Positions 1-11,639 are shown, counted from the first letter of the stretch. The stretch: 64,000 nucleotides of DNA from Saxidomus purpurata (GCA_022818135.1 JAFMSR010000026.1:1010472-1074471); one strand, 5' to 3'. The notes: generated by a model not told the origin, from the letters alone. Made by a program: numbers and translations.

Positions 1-551
1 AAGATGCTGCAGTAGAGATGAACGTTCTACCTTGTGTATCAAGTACTTTTTAGGGCGAGGAATGGTATGACAGGAAATGCAACCCATGTGGCTTAAACCG
101 TTCCTGTTCCCCTGAACAGAAGGAATCAGTGCTGCGTCCCACACGGGGTCCCTTTCGAGGGACGGTGTGTGCTTGTAAACCAGCGATGTTTACACAATTT
201 TATGTTTCATCGATCTATAATGCGACATATATTTGTATGTCTCTGACAGCATCTCTTTTTGGAACCAATGAAAACAAAACATAAGTACAGTATGTAGAAT
301 TGTGGCGTTTAGAATAAGACGACACCAGAAAGACACGCACAACTCATAAACTTTGTAATTGACGGCTAATTTATTAATCATGCATTTGGCGAAAACAATT
401 GCAAACCTGTGTATAAATGGAGCAGAAAATCAGCTGTTGCTTACGAGTATAGTTAATATGTTTTGATATTACAGAACTGGTCAAAGAACGAGCATGGCCA
501 ATAAGGTATAGCTAAGCAAAGCTGAACATCAGCAAGTAACCGAGGGCTGTT
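1..551 (-). repeat. R repeat, unit 1 (interrupted by pearl-like insertion; continues 1277-1430)
   Basis: The segment beginning GCTGCAGTAGAGATGAACG near position 8 recurs at 1433 on the same strand and, reverse-complemented, near 8040 and 8840. A second anchor, TTGCAAACCTGTGTA near 400, recurs near 2470 and, inverted, near 8320 and 9140. Between the anchors the copies differ by many substitutions and by indels that are not multiples of three, so I read the unit as a non-coding or long-decayed dispersed repeat of about 0.8 kb. The unit is split by the inserted element at 552-1276. Confidence 0.7.
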
Positions 552-586
552 TTTATGCCCCCGAAGGGTGGCATATTAAAATCGCA

Positions 587-640
587 CCGTCCGTCTGTCT
601 GTCCGTCTGTCCGTCCGTCTGTCCGTCTGTCTGTGCGTCC
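587..640 (+). repeat. CCGT/CTGT tetranucleotide microsatellite
   Basis: Alternating CCGT and CTGT units inside pearl-like copy 1. The equivalent tract occurs at the same place in the copies at 26650-26684 and, as the complement, 39690-39720. Confidence 0.9.
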
Positions 641-1102
641 CCACTTACAAATTCGTGTCCGGACTGTAACTCTGTCATGCATTGAAGGATTTTAAAATAA
701 CTTGGCACACATGTGTAGCACATCAAGGCGACGTGTCGCGTGCAAGACCCACATCCCTACCTGAAAGGTGAAGGTCACACTTGGAGTATGAAGGTTATGG
801 AATCCTCTATATATGCACACATTCGTGTCCGGACTGTAACTTTGTCATGCATTGAAGGATTTTAAAATAACTAGGCACTCATGTCTAGCACATCAAGACG
901 ACGTGTCGCGTGCAAGACCCACGTCCCTAGCTCAAAGGTCACACTTAATAAAGTAATGGATTCCTTTATATATGCATATATGCACACATTGGTGTCCGGA
1001 CTGTAACTTTGTCATGCATTGAAGGATTTTAAAATAACTTGGCACAAATGTCTAGCACATCAAGCGGATGTGTCGCGTGCAAGACCCAAGTCCCTACTTC
1101 AA

Positions 1103-1114
1103 AGGTCAAGGTCA
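1103..1114 (+). promoter_or_regulatory. Tandem AGGTCA half-sites (DR0) inside the pearl-like core
   Basis: Two abutting AGGTCA hexamers; the second reads TCAAGGTCA, the extended half-site known for ERR and FTZ-F1/NR5A nuclear receptors. The motif recurs in other core monomers of this family. The sequence match is certain; any regulatory activity is unknown. Confidence 0.4.
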
Positions 1115-1276
1115 CACTTAGTGTTTAAAGTAATGGAATACTGTATGCATGATTACTCTGTCATGCATGGAAGGATTTTAAAATTACATAGCACATTTAT
1201 TGAGCACATGGAGAGGACACAGACTGTGAGGCACCTCTTTCGGGGGCATTCGTCACTTGTGAGGGACAGCTCTTGT

Positions 1277-2650
1277 TTGCATGCTGTATTGATGTGAAAA
1301 ATATTCAGTCAGAAAAGAACAGCTCTCGTGGTTAAACGTTCGTGTGAAGCAAACTTTCTGCATATTTTTAAAAGAAAAGCTGTACAAAGGCTTTTAAAAC
1401 ATGCTTTCATAATTAATCTTGTCTCTAGCATGCTGCAGTAGAGAGGGACGTTCTACCCTGTACATGGGTATTTCTGTAAGGCGAGGAACGGTATGGCACC
1501 AAATGCAACCCAAATGCAAAATTAATATCGCTTAAACCGTTCTTATCCTCCCGACCAGATGGAATCAGTGTTGCATCATACAGGGGCCCCCATTTGAGAG
1601 ACGGTGTGTGCTTGTACAACCGCGAGGTTTCCGCAATATGGCCAGAATGTTCCATCGATGTATAAGGCGACATAAATCTGTAAGTCTCTCAATTCGTAAC
1701 CAGCGGCTGATTTTCTGCTCCCAGATAAACAGCAATACATGTATTTCTGCCTTGTAGAGAAGAGATTACTTTGTGCAAGAATTTGTAGTTGCTTGAGTTG
1801 AGCTGTCATCTTGTACATCTTGAAGCAGAAAATGAACTTTAGATTACAAGAGAGGTGGTAACAATTTCACGACAACACAGAAACATGCAGCGGTCCGAAG
1901 AATATCTCCTCCGAAATAGGTCGATGAAAAGCCCGAACAAATGCAGAGTCTCGAATTTGTCAAACGTATCCACTCGAGCTTTGGGTGTTACTCCAAACTG
2001 AAGTTACCTTGTTCTACCTCGGAATAAGTTATTATTTGGTTTCTCTGAGTCTCTGGAAATGTATCATGAAGTAACGACAAAATAAAATTTGCTAAGTGTA
2101 CTGTCGAACAATGTAAACCAGAAGTGCACAACATAAACATGTATACTTGGAATTCGATAGCAGAAAATGTATCTTTGAGACCTTAAAGTAATTATCAGAC
2201 ATGAATGTAATCTTTCCTGCTTAAGTATATCTCTACTTGTTTCTCCAACGTCAAATCCAGGACTGAAAAAAAATCAACATATAGTCGACATCCCAGTCTC
2301 GAAAAAGAATATAATGAAAGCAACACGAATAACAGGCTTCGATATCAATCGTACGTTAACGTGAAGCAGAGGTTGAATGAACTTGTGTCGTATGAAGGTG
2401 ATCGAATGTTTTGAGATCTGATTTTTAACTCAGCCCTGTTGATTAATTAGTTTATAGAGTTATGTAAAAACCAGTTGCAAGCCTGTGTAAAATAGGAGCT
2501 GAAAATAAAGTGTATTTCAAGTATAGTAGGATGTTTTCACTAACACAGATCACTGTCGTTTATACAGAGCAAAGCAACTTAGCATCAGTTAGTAACCGAG
2601 AGTTGTTTTTCAAGATGCTATGATGTGAGTTACATCAAGACCCTCATGGT
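1277..2650 (-). repeat. R repeat: remainder of unit 1 and unit 2
   Basis: Positions 1433-1740 repeat 8-270 with scattered indels. 1725-1850 matches 7650-7740 in inverse orientation, and 2465-2630 repeats 395-551. On the minus strand a run from ATG at 1816-1818 reads MYKMTAQLKQLQILAQ; the inverted copy near 7683 has a related KMTTKLKHE stretch, a weak hint of coding ancestry. No full gene model can be supported. Confidence 0.6.
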
Positions 2651-3080
2651 TACATGTTAATGCGAAGAAAAAGTTATAAATATTGTCAAAACTAAATTCC
2701 TTAATGCAGCCATTTGTCGGTGTTATATTCACAGTATCTCCTCCGAAACATGTCGGTGACAAGCCCGCACAAATGCAGAGTCACAAATTGTGTCCAAAAC
2801 TCGAAATGTTTGGTCATTTGTCAAATTTATCTTTCTATCTTGCTGTTGCTCGCATCTCGAGTCATGATGTGATTATTTGTACTCCTTGTGATGTATCTCT
2901 ACTTACTTCTCAAATCCAGGAGTGCAGAAAAACGGCCTGCATTAACCACCCCATTCTCGAAAAAGAATATTATGAAAGTCACAGAAATAACAGGCATCGA
3001 AATCAATAGCACGTTAATGTTAAGCAAAGGTTGAATGAATTTGTATCGGATGTAGGTGATCTTGAAGAAATGATCAGACA
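1890..3080 (+). repeat. Diverged direct-repeat pair (about 1890-2420 and 2730-3080) with coding-like core
   Basis: Two segments share the anchors ATCTCCTCCGAAA, ACAAATGCAGAGTC and CTCGAAAAAGAATAT. Read in the same plus-strand frame, both give a related peptide (LEKEY-ES--NNR-R-Q--VNVKQRLNE), the second copy carrying one stop inside it. Conservation of amino acids through otherwise diverged DNA suggests relics of a duplicated exon. I do not recognise the family. There is no start codon or splice structure I can defend. Confidence 0.35.
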
Positions 3081-3280
3081 TGAATTCATCATGTCCTGCT
3101 CCTGCTCGAAATATGTGTCATGATGTGCTTATTAGTACCAATAGTTGGTTGGGTGAAATTGTTTCATATGAAGGTGATCAACTCGAGAACTAATTTCTAA
3201 CACAGTTCTGTTGATTCACTAGTGCCATGAAATATGAACAGGGATGAATTGTAAGTAAGTTCATATTCTAGTTACTAGTT

Positions 3281-3300
3281 ATAATAATAATAATAATAAT
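3281..3300 (-). repeat. (TTA)n tail of the LINE
   Basis: About seven trinucleotide units form the 3' terminus of the retrotransposon on the minus strand, directly next to TTCTTTATTT on the plus strand. This is a typical simple-repeat tail left by target-primed reverse transcription. Confidence 0.8.
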
Positions 3301-3627
3301 TTCTTTATTTTACGAAGGTATTACACATTAAGTTATGTAACAAATTACATATTCTTATTTACAATGTGGCCATCGATAAAACTAAAAAGAAAATAAAGCA
3401 AATACAAAACTATCAAGTGGAATAAACACATAATTAAAAACACACATGTCAGAAACAAACATATGATTCATTTACACCCGACAAACACTCCTTAATTTTA
3501 GATTTTAAATTCAAATGGCAAGTACACAATAGTATCACAAATGTAACAGTAAGAAAACATTCAAGTAACTGACATAAATGATATAATACGAAGCACGATA
3601 AAACAGTCGATGAATACAATAAACAGT

Positions 3628-5800
3628 TTATGCTTTGGTCTGTTCGTCTAATAGCATGTTTTTGTAGTTGTGTTTAAATGAATTAAGTGAAGGAAGATTT
3701 CTGATACTTGGTGGTATGGTTCTTCATATATTTGCGCTGCTGTATGTAAATGAATCTTTTAAATAAACTGATCTTGGTTTCGGTGGAACAATATCAAGAC
3801 GTTCAGTTGAACGTAGATTATATCTGCTATTGGTTGAAAAAGTTATAAGATTTGAAATATAATTTGGAACTTGCCTATTTTTACACTTGTAAATAAGTAG
3901 CCCCATGTGATAATTACATCTATTTTCAAACGAAAGCCATTTTAATTCTCTGAACATATCACATGAGTTAGTTCGTAATGGTTTATTTAATATAATTCTA
4001 GCCGCTCTCTTTTGAATTTTCGTTATTTTATTAATATCCGATTTGCAATTTATTCCCTTTCCCCACACAGTACAACAATAGTCAAATAATGGCATAATAT
4101 ATGCGTTATAATACATTCGCTTCATGTCCTCAGACAAGAAGTATATAATATGTTTTAATAATGCTACTTTTGAGTTAAGTTTACTACATACTTTTGATAT
4201 TTGATATTTCCATGAAAGTGTGTTATTAATACATATTCCTAGGAGTTTTTGAGTGATAACATTTTCTATCAGAGTTCGTCCTATTTTCAATTTTAACTCT
4301 CTTACTGTTTTGATTTTATGTTTTGAAGGTAACACCATATATTTTGATTTTGTAGGGTGCAAAGACATATTATTCAGTATACACCATTCATTTATACTGT
4401 TTAGACTTTTTTGAAGATTATTTTGTATGTCAGATACATTATAACTTGATTTATAGTGTTGAGTCGTCTGCATAAAGATCAATATTAGCAGACTTGGCTG
4501 TCAGTGCAATATCATTGATATAAATAAGAAATAGAAGGGGACCAAGTATGGATCCTTGCGGAACACCTGATTTTACAAATCTGGTTTTAGAGAATATATT
4601 GCTTACTTTAATTGTCTGTGTCCGGTTACTTAGATATGATTCAAATAGTTTTAATGACTTGTCTGAAAAGTGATATAATTTAAGCTTATATAATAATATT
4701 TCGTGGTCAACAAGATCAAATGCTTTTCTGAGGTCAAGAAAGACTGCACCAACATGTTCACCGGAATCAATATCACTCAACCAATTATCTATTAAATGTG
4801 TAAGTGCCGTTTGACAGGAATGCTGTTTTCTAAACCCAGACTGTGTTATATGTAAGACGTCTGTGTCTTTGAAATAATTGTGAATTTGATTAGCAATATG
4901 GCGCTCAAATACTTTAGAAATTGTGTTTAAAATTGATATAGGCCTGTAATTATGTGGATCAGATTTTTCACCTTGTTTGAAAATTGGAATAACGAAGGCT
5001 TGTTTAAGAGTATCTGGAAATATACCATGTTGGATGCTACAATTTACTATATGTGCAATCGCTGGTGTAATGAAATCACCGCTCTGCTTTAAGATCTTTG
5101 GCCCAATTCCATCTAGACCGGTTGATTTAGTAGTTTCTAATTTATCTATAATCAACTTAACTTGGTATGGTGATATATATTCAATATCGAACTGTTTATA
5201 GAGTAGTTTTTCATGTAAATACATCTGTAATTGCGAAAAGTTACCTTTAATAAACTTCGTCTTTTCTATTATATTAGATATGCTTATAAAATGATCATTT
5301 AATGCATCCAGTATGTTAGCTTGTCCCTCAATGATCTGATTTTTACAGTTTAGACTTGGTGGTAATGTTATTGTATCTGAACAACTATTATCTGAATTAT
5401 TAATAGTTTTCAGCGTTTTCCATATATATGATGGGCTTTTGTTGTTTTTAATGGCGGTGTCATAAAATAGCCTTTTACTTTTCCGGATCATACTGTTAAC
5501 TTTATTTCTCATATATTTATACTTGTCAAAGCGTTTTGCTTTATGGAGTTTATCTCTTTCATTTATTGCATGCTTAATCGCATCCGTGAACCAACCAGGC
5601 TGTGTATGATGCTTAATCCTTTTCTCTTTAGTTGGTGCAAGACCTGACAAAACATTATTAAGAATATTGTAAAAATACTGTAGACAGTCATTAGGGTTAC
5701 GAATTGTTTCAATCAGATCTAGAGTTTCTTGAGTTGAGTTGCCAGTTTGCAAAACTTGAAGCAGAAAATTAACAATATATTCCAAGTTTTCCCCATAACT
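3628..5800 (-). pseudogene. LINE reverse transcriptase ORF2, decayed
   Basis: The upstream open stretch (4451-5800) covers the region between endonuclease and RT plus most of the RT. Counting from the TTG at 5785 it shows the fingers segment NYRPISILNTISKVFE (about residue 279), QSGFRKQHSCQTAL, motif A FLDLRKAFD (349-357), motif B GVPQGSILGPLLFLIYIND (407-425) and motif C YADD (438-441), so both catalytic aspartate motifs survive. Just after YADD the frame breaks (one extra or two missing bases near 4451-4456). The next frame carries motif D/E-like PTKSKYMV and KLLGICIN and the C-terminal DYCCTVWG. A TGA at 3724-3726 (complement) then interrupts a stretch that stays open in frame to a TAA at 3628-3630. 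Function when intact: target-primed reverse transcription of the element's RNA in the nucleus. At least two disabling lesions and the 5' truncation make this copy dead. There is no ATG at the 5' edge. Confidence 0.93.
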
Positions 5801-7639
5801 TTAGTCAGAAAGCGTATTGACATGTTTACATGTAAACTTAAATCTTATCACTGACAATAGCATTTGTTTTGTTTATGAAACCAATACTGTCCAATGTATG
5901 CAATATGTGCTATGATGCTTCCCCTATCTATATACCAATAGATCAAGAGTCATTCAAACCCGATTTCATTAAGTAGAAAAATATCCTACCGCACAGCGTG
6001 GATGTAATTTGCAAACTTGACGTTGCTTGCGTACTAAATTACTTTCATATACTATTTTACTCAGATTCACTCGACCCTGTGACCATCTGTTAATTAGACA
6101 CCATACCCAGCATTATGAAAGTTAAAATATAGTGTCCTTCCAATGAGCCAGTACAAGTGACATGATAAGCCTTCTGCTTTAAACTCATCCTTTTTGGACT
6201 TCGTTGTAAAATTATTATAGTATAAAGTTTTTAGGCTGTTGTAAGAGTGACATCACTTCTAAACAATGGGTTATTAAGATTAAACATTATTTATCCATCT
6301 ATGAAAGCAGGAACAAATATAATGAATTTATAAACATTATCCAATATAGAGAACAAAGCTATACAGCTTATTTCAATATCTTTCCTCTTGCCCAGTGTAA
6401 CCGTGAAAAATAATTTCTCCCTAGCTGGATTCGGACATGTGACTTATGGCTTTGGTTAATTAAGCGGACGCTAATTCAATGGCAAGACATAACTGTTTCT
6501 TTATTGCACATCTTCAATGTTAACTTAAGTAATTTAACAGACATGTTTAGCTACTCTAGTAAATTCTACTTAACATATAGTTAATGTACCCGATTTCGCA
6601 CCAAACACAGTTTCGAAAAACTTCATTGTAGTTATTTCATCAATTCGAGAATCAAGTTGATTTCAGAAAACTGACGTCTACTCAGACTTTGCTAATCTTA
6701 TGCAATATTTGCTAAGGTGCAGGTTGACTAAATCAGATGCGAGTTGACTTGATACCCTCAAGCTCAGCTGGCCTGGCTGGTAATAGGGCAACACCGTAAG
6801 AGTACCCGAAATTCAAGAAAAGTTAATTTGTAGGGCATTTTCTTTTATTGTTGATCTTTTGGGAAAACATCCTAGCCCTAAAACTTTGATACAAAATATA
6901 GTGAACATGTGTAAAGGCCCGAGGCCGACAGTTGAACTGTATACAAACTAGTAATGATATTTTAGTAACGAATATTCGTACATAAAACACTTATAAAACA
7001 GCTTAGTTATCTTACATGTTGACATTTTATCAACCACACTTAACGGTTTATAAATCTACGAATAAGATGGAAAACAAAAGAAATACACTGTACGGTACTT
7101 GCCTAAAAGAACTTTCGCGACATCTATCTATGAGTTCGTTCAGCTTCTTCCATCGTCTATACTTAAAGGCCCAATACTCAGCCATTAATAGGTATAATTT
7201 TTAGGTATAATTTTTCATCACGTTTATCTCATGTTGTATCTAGTGAATTGCTTAAACATGTGATATAATTCAGACTTTGGCAAGAATGAAGTGCCACTTT
7301 AGAAAAATATATTAACGTTAAACTTCTGGCTTTTTTTTTCAGCAAAAACATCAAAAAGATTACCCAGGTCTTTTTAAGTTTATATATACCTTTGTAAAAT
7401 AGTTTACAATGGTTGCTAGCCATTTGAGCTAACATTGCTTGCTAATCAGAATGTTTATTGACATATTCTGAGATATGTGTTTACTTTTAAATAATTTGAA
7501 ACCTTTTTTTTGACATTGTATCTTTAAGCCCTTTACTAATTTTGTTTCAATTACCGGCCCCATGTAAATATTTAAGAACTTTGATTTATTTCATTAAGTT
7601 TCCATAGTCACACTGTGTATCGTGAAATTGTAAACAATT
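5801..7639. other. Unannotated AT-rich stretch
   Basis: Apart from the possible SINE fragment at 6405-6490 I see no coding region, terminal repeats or recurrence of the neighbouring modules. Short reading frames here lack homology that I recognise. Confidence 0.5.
6405..6490 (-). repeat. Possible tRNA-derived SINE fragment
   Basis: On the minus strand the segment reads like the reverse of a tRNA head: a B-box-like GTCCGAATCC followed by CAGCTAGGGAG, and upstream an anticodon-arm-like GCGTCCGCTTAATTAACC. The A-box region is poorly preserved. It cannot fold as a full cloverleaf, so it is a pseudogene or SINE head rather than a working tRNA. Confidence 0.4.
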
Positions 7640-8400
7640 GTCTTGTAATCTTTAGTTCATTTTCTGCTTGAAGTTGTCCAAAATGACAACAAAACTTAAA
7701 CATGAACTTTTCTTTTCAAGGCAGAGATACATGCATTGCTGTTTATTTATCATGACTCAAATTCCTACACAATTATAGTAAATTGTGTGCCAAAATGAGA
7801 TGCTGTCAGAATCAGTGTCGCGTTATAGATCGATGAAACATTCTGGCAATATTGCGGAAAAATGGCGGTTTTCACAAGCACACACCGTCCGTCAAATGGA
7901 ATCCTTTGTAGGATGCAACACACATTCCTTCTGGTCGGGAGGACATGAAAGGTATCAGCGACACGGGTTGCATTTTGTGCCATACCGTTCCTCGCCTTAC
8001 GGAAATGTACAAAGTTGAACGTTTATCTCTACTGCAGCATCTTAGAGACAGGATTAGTTTCGAAAGCATGTTTTTGAAAGCCTACAGCTTTTCATCAACT
8101 TTTACTTCATACAAACGTAAAACCAACAGAGTTTTATTTTTCAGACTGGATGTTTCTCACATCAGTACAAGCATGCAAAACAGCCCTCGGTTACTTGCCG
8201 ATATTTTGCTTCGCTCAGCTCTAGCTTATTGACCATGATCGTTGTTAGACCAGTCTGTGTAAAAACATCTTAATTATATTCGTAACCAGCAGCTGATTTT
8301 CGGCTCCTAGTACACACAGCCTTGCAACTGTTTTTGGTAAATCGCCAAAAGCATCGTTCAGAAAACAGCCATCAGTTCAGAGTTTTGTGTCTATCTGATG
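7640..8400 (+). repeat. R repeat, unit 3 (inverted relative to units 1-2)
   Basis: Reverse complement of the 1-2.6 kb units: AAGGCAGAGATACATGCATT (7717-7736) matches 1735-1754 inverted, and CATACCGTTCCTCGCC (7981-7996) and CTACTGCAGCATCTTAG match the left-hand units. At 8171-8190 the uninterrupted site corresponding to the copy 1 insertion is preserved (GCATGCAAAACAGCCCTCGG). Confidence 0.7.
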
Positions 8401-9200
8401 TGGTCAATTTCGCAAAGCTAAAATTCTACATGCTATGGTTTTTCTATCATTGGTACCAAACAGAGATGCAGTGAATAACAAATTTATGTAACCTTGTAGA
8501 TCGATGGAACATAATGGCCCATATTGTGGAAACTTCGCGGGTTTTCATATTTTGAAGTAAAGTTTCATACAGACATAAACAGAACCAAGACCTAGTTTGT
8601 GTTAAAATTCCATGCAGACGAAATCAGTGCTTAACAACAGCATTTCATTGAACACATGTCGCATGTATGATGACGAACTGAATTCAAAAGGGACCCGTTG
8701 TGGGAAGCAACACTGAATCCTTCTAGTCAGGGGGACAGGAACGGTCTAGGCGATATTGGTTGCATTGCGTGCCATACCGTTCCTCGCCTTACAGAAGTAC
8801 ACCAGACGTAACGTAGAACGTTGAACTCTACTGCAGAACCGTTGTTTTCCAGAAATGTATAACCGAAACCTCAATACGGTATCTTGAAAAATCAGAGTTC
8901 GAAAGTGAAAAATAGCCGACAGTTACAACATCTATGTTGTTGTATTGTTCTGTCCAAGAAAGAAAACTATATCATAATTTGATCGACATCACTTGTATTC
9001 TGCTAACAGCACTTCAAAAACAACAAAATGTTATCTCACACCTACAAGTCAGTGAGACACGCATTGCAATTCTCTAATTCATATCCTTACTATTTGCCAG
9101 TAACTAACAGCTGATTTATGTTCCCATTTCTACAGGCTTGCAACTATTCCGATGAAACAGCACCGAGAGCATGGTTAAAATCAGCGGTCAGTTACTGAAT
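8401..9200 (+). repeat. R repeat, unit 4
   Basis: Head-to-tail partner of unit 3. Anchors recur at a spacing of about 0.8 kb: CAGCTGATTT at 8288-8297 and 9107-9116, the CATACCGTTCCTCGCCTTAC motif at 7981 and 8773, and GATCGATGAAAC near 7829 versus GATCGATGGAAC at 8499. Confidence 0.65.
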
Positions 9201-10079
9201 GCAAGGAGAGTTTTTTCTCCTTTGAGCCTACTCTTCCCTGTAAACAAGAGTTTGAATTTTGAGACGATATAGATGAGCCGAAGTACTCGCCGAAACGCAA
9301 TCAACTCGCAGCCTAACTTGCACAGTCCAACACATAGCTTTTAGCCGATTTTTTTTTCCGTGTAGGATCAGTTTTCTCCTTTACAGTTAATATCCCAAAT
9401 ATTTTAAACGATGAGTCTTGTCCGATGTACTCGTCAAAGTAAGAAAGCACAGTCGACCCGTAGCTTTACATTGCACAGTGCTTAGTACATAATGCAGCGT
9501 GCTGAGAGTAAAGTGGAGCCCTGCAAAACATAAACCAAACACATGGTATTTTAGCCAAAATAAATTTGGCACATTTTTTCACAAACTGACAGGGATTCTA
9601 CTCGAAAGATTTGTGACTCCGATAAAAACTGCTTGTGCAACGTGTCATATACCACCTAAAGTAAGTGGGCGCGTCCAATTATCTTCTCCCCGCATTCTGA
9701 TTTGCCGAACTAAATTGCGAGAGAGCAACTTAGAAGGGAGTTAACGTCACATGGTCAAAGTGAAAAAAAAAAACATTATTTCTAAACTGTAGTCACATTG
9801 CCAAACTGGCCTTCAAACTAAACACACGTGTCTATGTCTTCCCATCAATTCCTAAAGAATGTTGCATCCCTGTATGTATGCAGCTGATAATACAAGGATG
9901 ATCTGAATTAAGAATACAATTCCCTATAGTTTTCATTTTTTTGAAATCGAGCAAACTCGGCAGCTTTTCTCCCAGTTAAGAGTAACTTTCTGTGGCTCAA
10001 TGATAAATGTTAATAATTTAGATCTTTCCGTTCCTTAACATTCGTATTAGCATGACCACAGGACAAAACCATCATAAGT
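9201..10079. other. Unannotated stretch
   Basis: No supported gene. A potential splice-donor-like AAAGTAAGT occurs near 9657-9665 after an 80-codon open frame, but the peptide is unrecognised and there is no conserved partner. Confidence 0.4.
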
Positions 10080-10410
10080 GAGAAATGTTTCACCTTAGCT
10101 CGCACACGTATGCATTAATGCTTGGAAGGATTTGAGCAACTTTTCCATTTAAGGTCAACGTGTCATATCTCAACTAGAAATGTTTTCTCTACTTGCGTTT
10201 GAGAAAAGACGCAAATTCTCGATTATTATTATATTTGTAAAAACAAAATCCACTGAAGTTAAATTTGCTCAATGAGAGATGTTTTTTCCATTAGCCCGTA
10301 ACGTATACAGCAATGCTTGGAAGTAGTTCAGCTACTTTTCCATCTGGTCAATTTGTCATATTTTAATTTGAAAGCATTTGGAAAAAATGTAAATTCTCAA
10401 TTTATATACT
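10080..10410 (+). repeat. Two-unit diverged direct repeat
   Basis: Segments 10080-10275 and 10276-10410 align: both run from TGAGA-ATGTTT through ATGCTTGGAAG, AACTTTTCCAT (CTACTTTTCCAT in the second) and TCATAT to AAATTCTC. A third partial echo (GGAGAAAAGATGCTTGAATAC) lies near 10600. Confidence 0.6.
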
Positions 10411-11639
10411 GTAACAGTATATGCATGTGATAACTGTTCTTACAAAGATATTAAGCTACAGTCCCTCCTGATGGCTTTGTCATGTTGTAATGTTTTGGGC
10501 AGAGGTAAAATTTGACAACGTTTATGTCATGTAAGGTGGATAACGTCTTACCATTGTGAACAATTATCAAGGAGCTGTTAAATTTTCTCTCAACTCGAAT
10601 TTGGAGAAAAGATGCTTGAATACAAATTGACAACCAGGGAATTTTTCTCCTTCAAGTTCATACAAGTAATAGTGATCATTAATTTAAATTCAAACTAGGA
10701 TTCATTTTTTTCACGACTCAAATCTCTATACATCTACAATTGTTTCTATTGTTTTTTTTTGTTGTGCCAAAAGAAAATATGCTGGAAAGACTAACACAGT
10801 CTCCTTACTTAGACAACTTTTTAGCTTCTTAATGTCTGGAGATCCCACAGACCTACCCGTGTTGTTTAGCAAATACGCTGTATTTTGTCGGCAAAGAAGC
10901 AAAGCTTGTAGGTTGGGCTGAAGAGAACGCCGTTTAGATACGTTGCTTTTAAGAGATATCCATTGCGTACTGGTTAGGGTCTCTACTTTTTCCACTTGAT
11001 TTGATAGAACATTGCAAAGTTTGTTTTATCTACATTTTCATCTGCAAATTCAGCCTTATCATAGTTTGACAGTAAGACTTTTTCATTTACTGTTGCATGA
11101 ATGAAATTTAATGCTGATACTGTTTTATTGTATTTGTGTTTGTATGTTGTTCTAGTAATTTACTGATATTATATATTGATAAATTTACTAACATCGTCTA
11201 TTAGCATTTTACGTACGTTAAATTCAACCTAACGACTTATATTAACAATTTTACTCAGTCGGAGCGGTCAGTGTGAACGTAGTTGAAAACTGACGATCCG
11301 CTCTCTGTCTGCCACATAAATATACGTGACAAAGTGTAATGTTGAGCTATTGGGCAATTGTGCCTTCTTTGCGAGTACGTCAGATCAGTCATATCGTCTA
11401 AACTTACAAGAGGATAATTTTCAATTGCAACATTTACCCTTTAGGAACAGTAATAGGCTAAATGAGATTAATGCATGTAACTAACTACTGATTTTAACAA
11501 TGCTCTTCGTCTTGTTTCATTGTAACTGTTGCAAACCTGTAGAAATTAGAGAAAAGTTCAGCCATCAATTACTGGTGAATAGTTAGCGCTCGCACTTTAC
11601 TTCTGAATGAGACGTAAAACAAACTTCGAAGGGCGAAAC

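Larger units (their letters stand above)
552..1276 (+). mobile_element. Pearl-like / Helentron-associated (HINE-type) non-autonomous element, copy 1
   Basis: In order: a T-run, a hairpin ATGCCCCCGAAGGGTGGCAT (555-574), a CCGT/CTGT microsatellite (about 587-640), then tandem core monomers starting near 651, 821 and 988 (170 and 167 bp apart) plus a partial fourth. Near 1238-1249 is a right subterminal TTTCGGGGGCAT that is the inverse of the left ATGCCCCCGAA, followed by about 30 bp ending CAGCTCTTGTT. No coding capacity. The inverted copy of the host R unit at 8171-8190 has only TTTT where this element sits, so insertion was into a T-run without an obvious target duplication. That matches Helentron/HINE behaviour and the published layout of oyster 'pearl' elements. 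Family assignment is by architecture, not database match. Confidence 0.8.
3281..5800 (-). mobile_element. 5'-truncated non-LTR retrotransposon (LINE, Jockey/CR1/L2-like superclade)
   Basis: The minus strand runs from a truncated coding region (about 5800) through reverse transcriptase, a C-terminal domain and a roughly 330-bp 3' UTR to a trinucleotide tail (TTA/TAA)n at 3281-3300, preceded by an AATAAA-like motif. The upstream apurinic endonuclease domain is absent: minus-strand sequence above 5800 has no recognisable endonuclease motif. This is the usual 5'-truncated insertion. I could not find a convincing target-site duplication. The clade call is from the RT motif style only; a short-repeat tail instead of poly(A) fits the CR1/L2/I-type groups. 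Confidence 0.9.

Noticed and set aside
1019..1297. 92-codon frame across the pearl-like core
   Set aside because: It runs through a tandem repeat monomer and the element end; equivalent frames in other copies (for example 26725-26916 and 27358-27621) differ or stop.
4977..5201. Plus-strand frame opposite the LINE
   Set aside because: Shadow of the reverse transcriptase on the other strand.
7785..8232. Protein-coding gene in R unit 3
   Set aside because: R copies differ by indels that are not multiples of three across this region and no single frame is shared by all four units.
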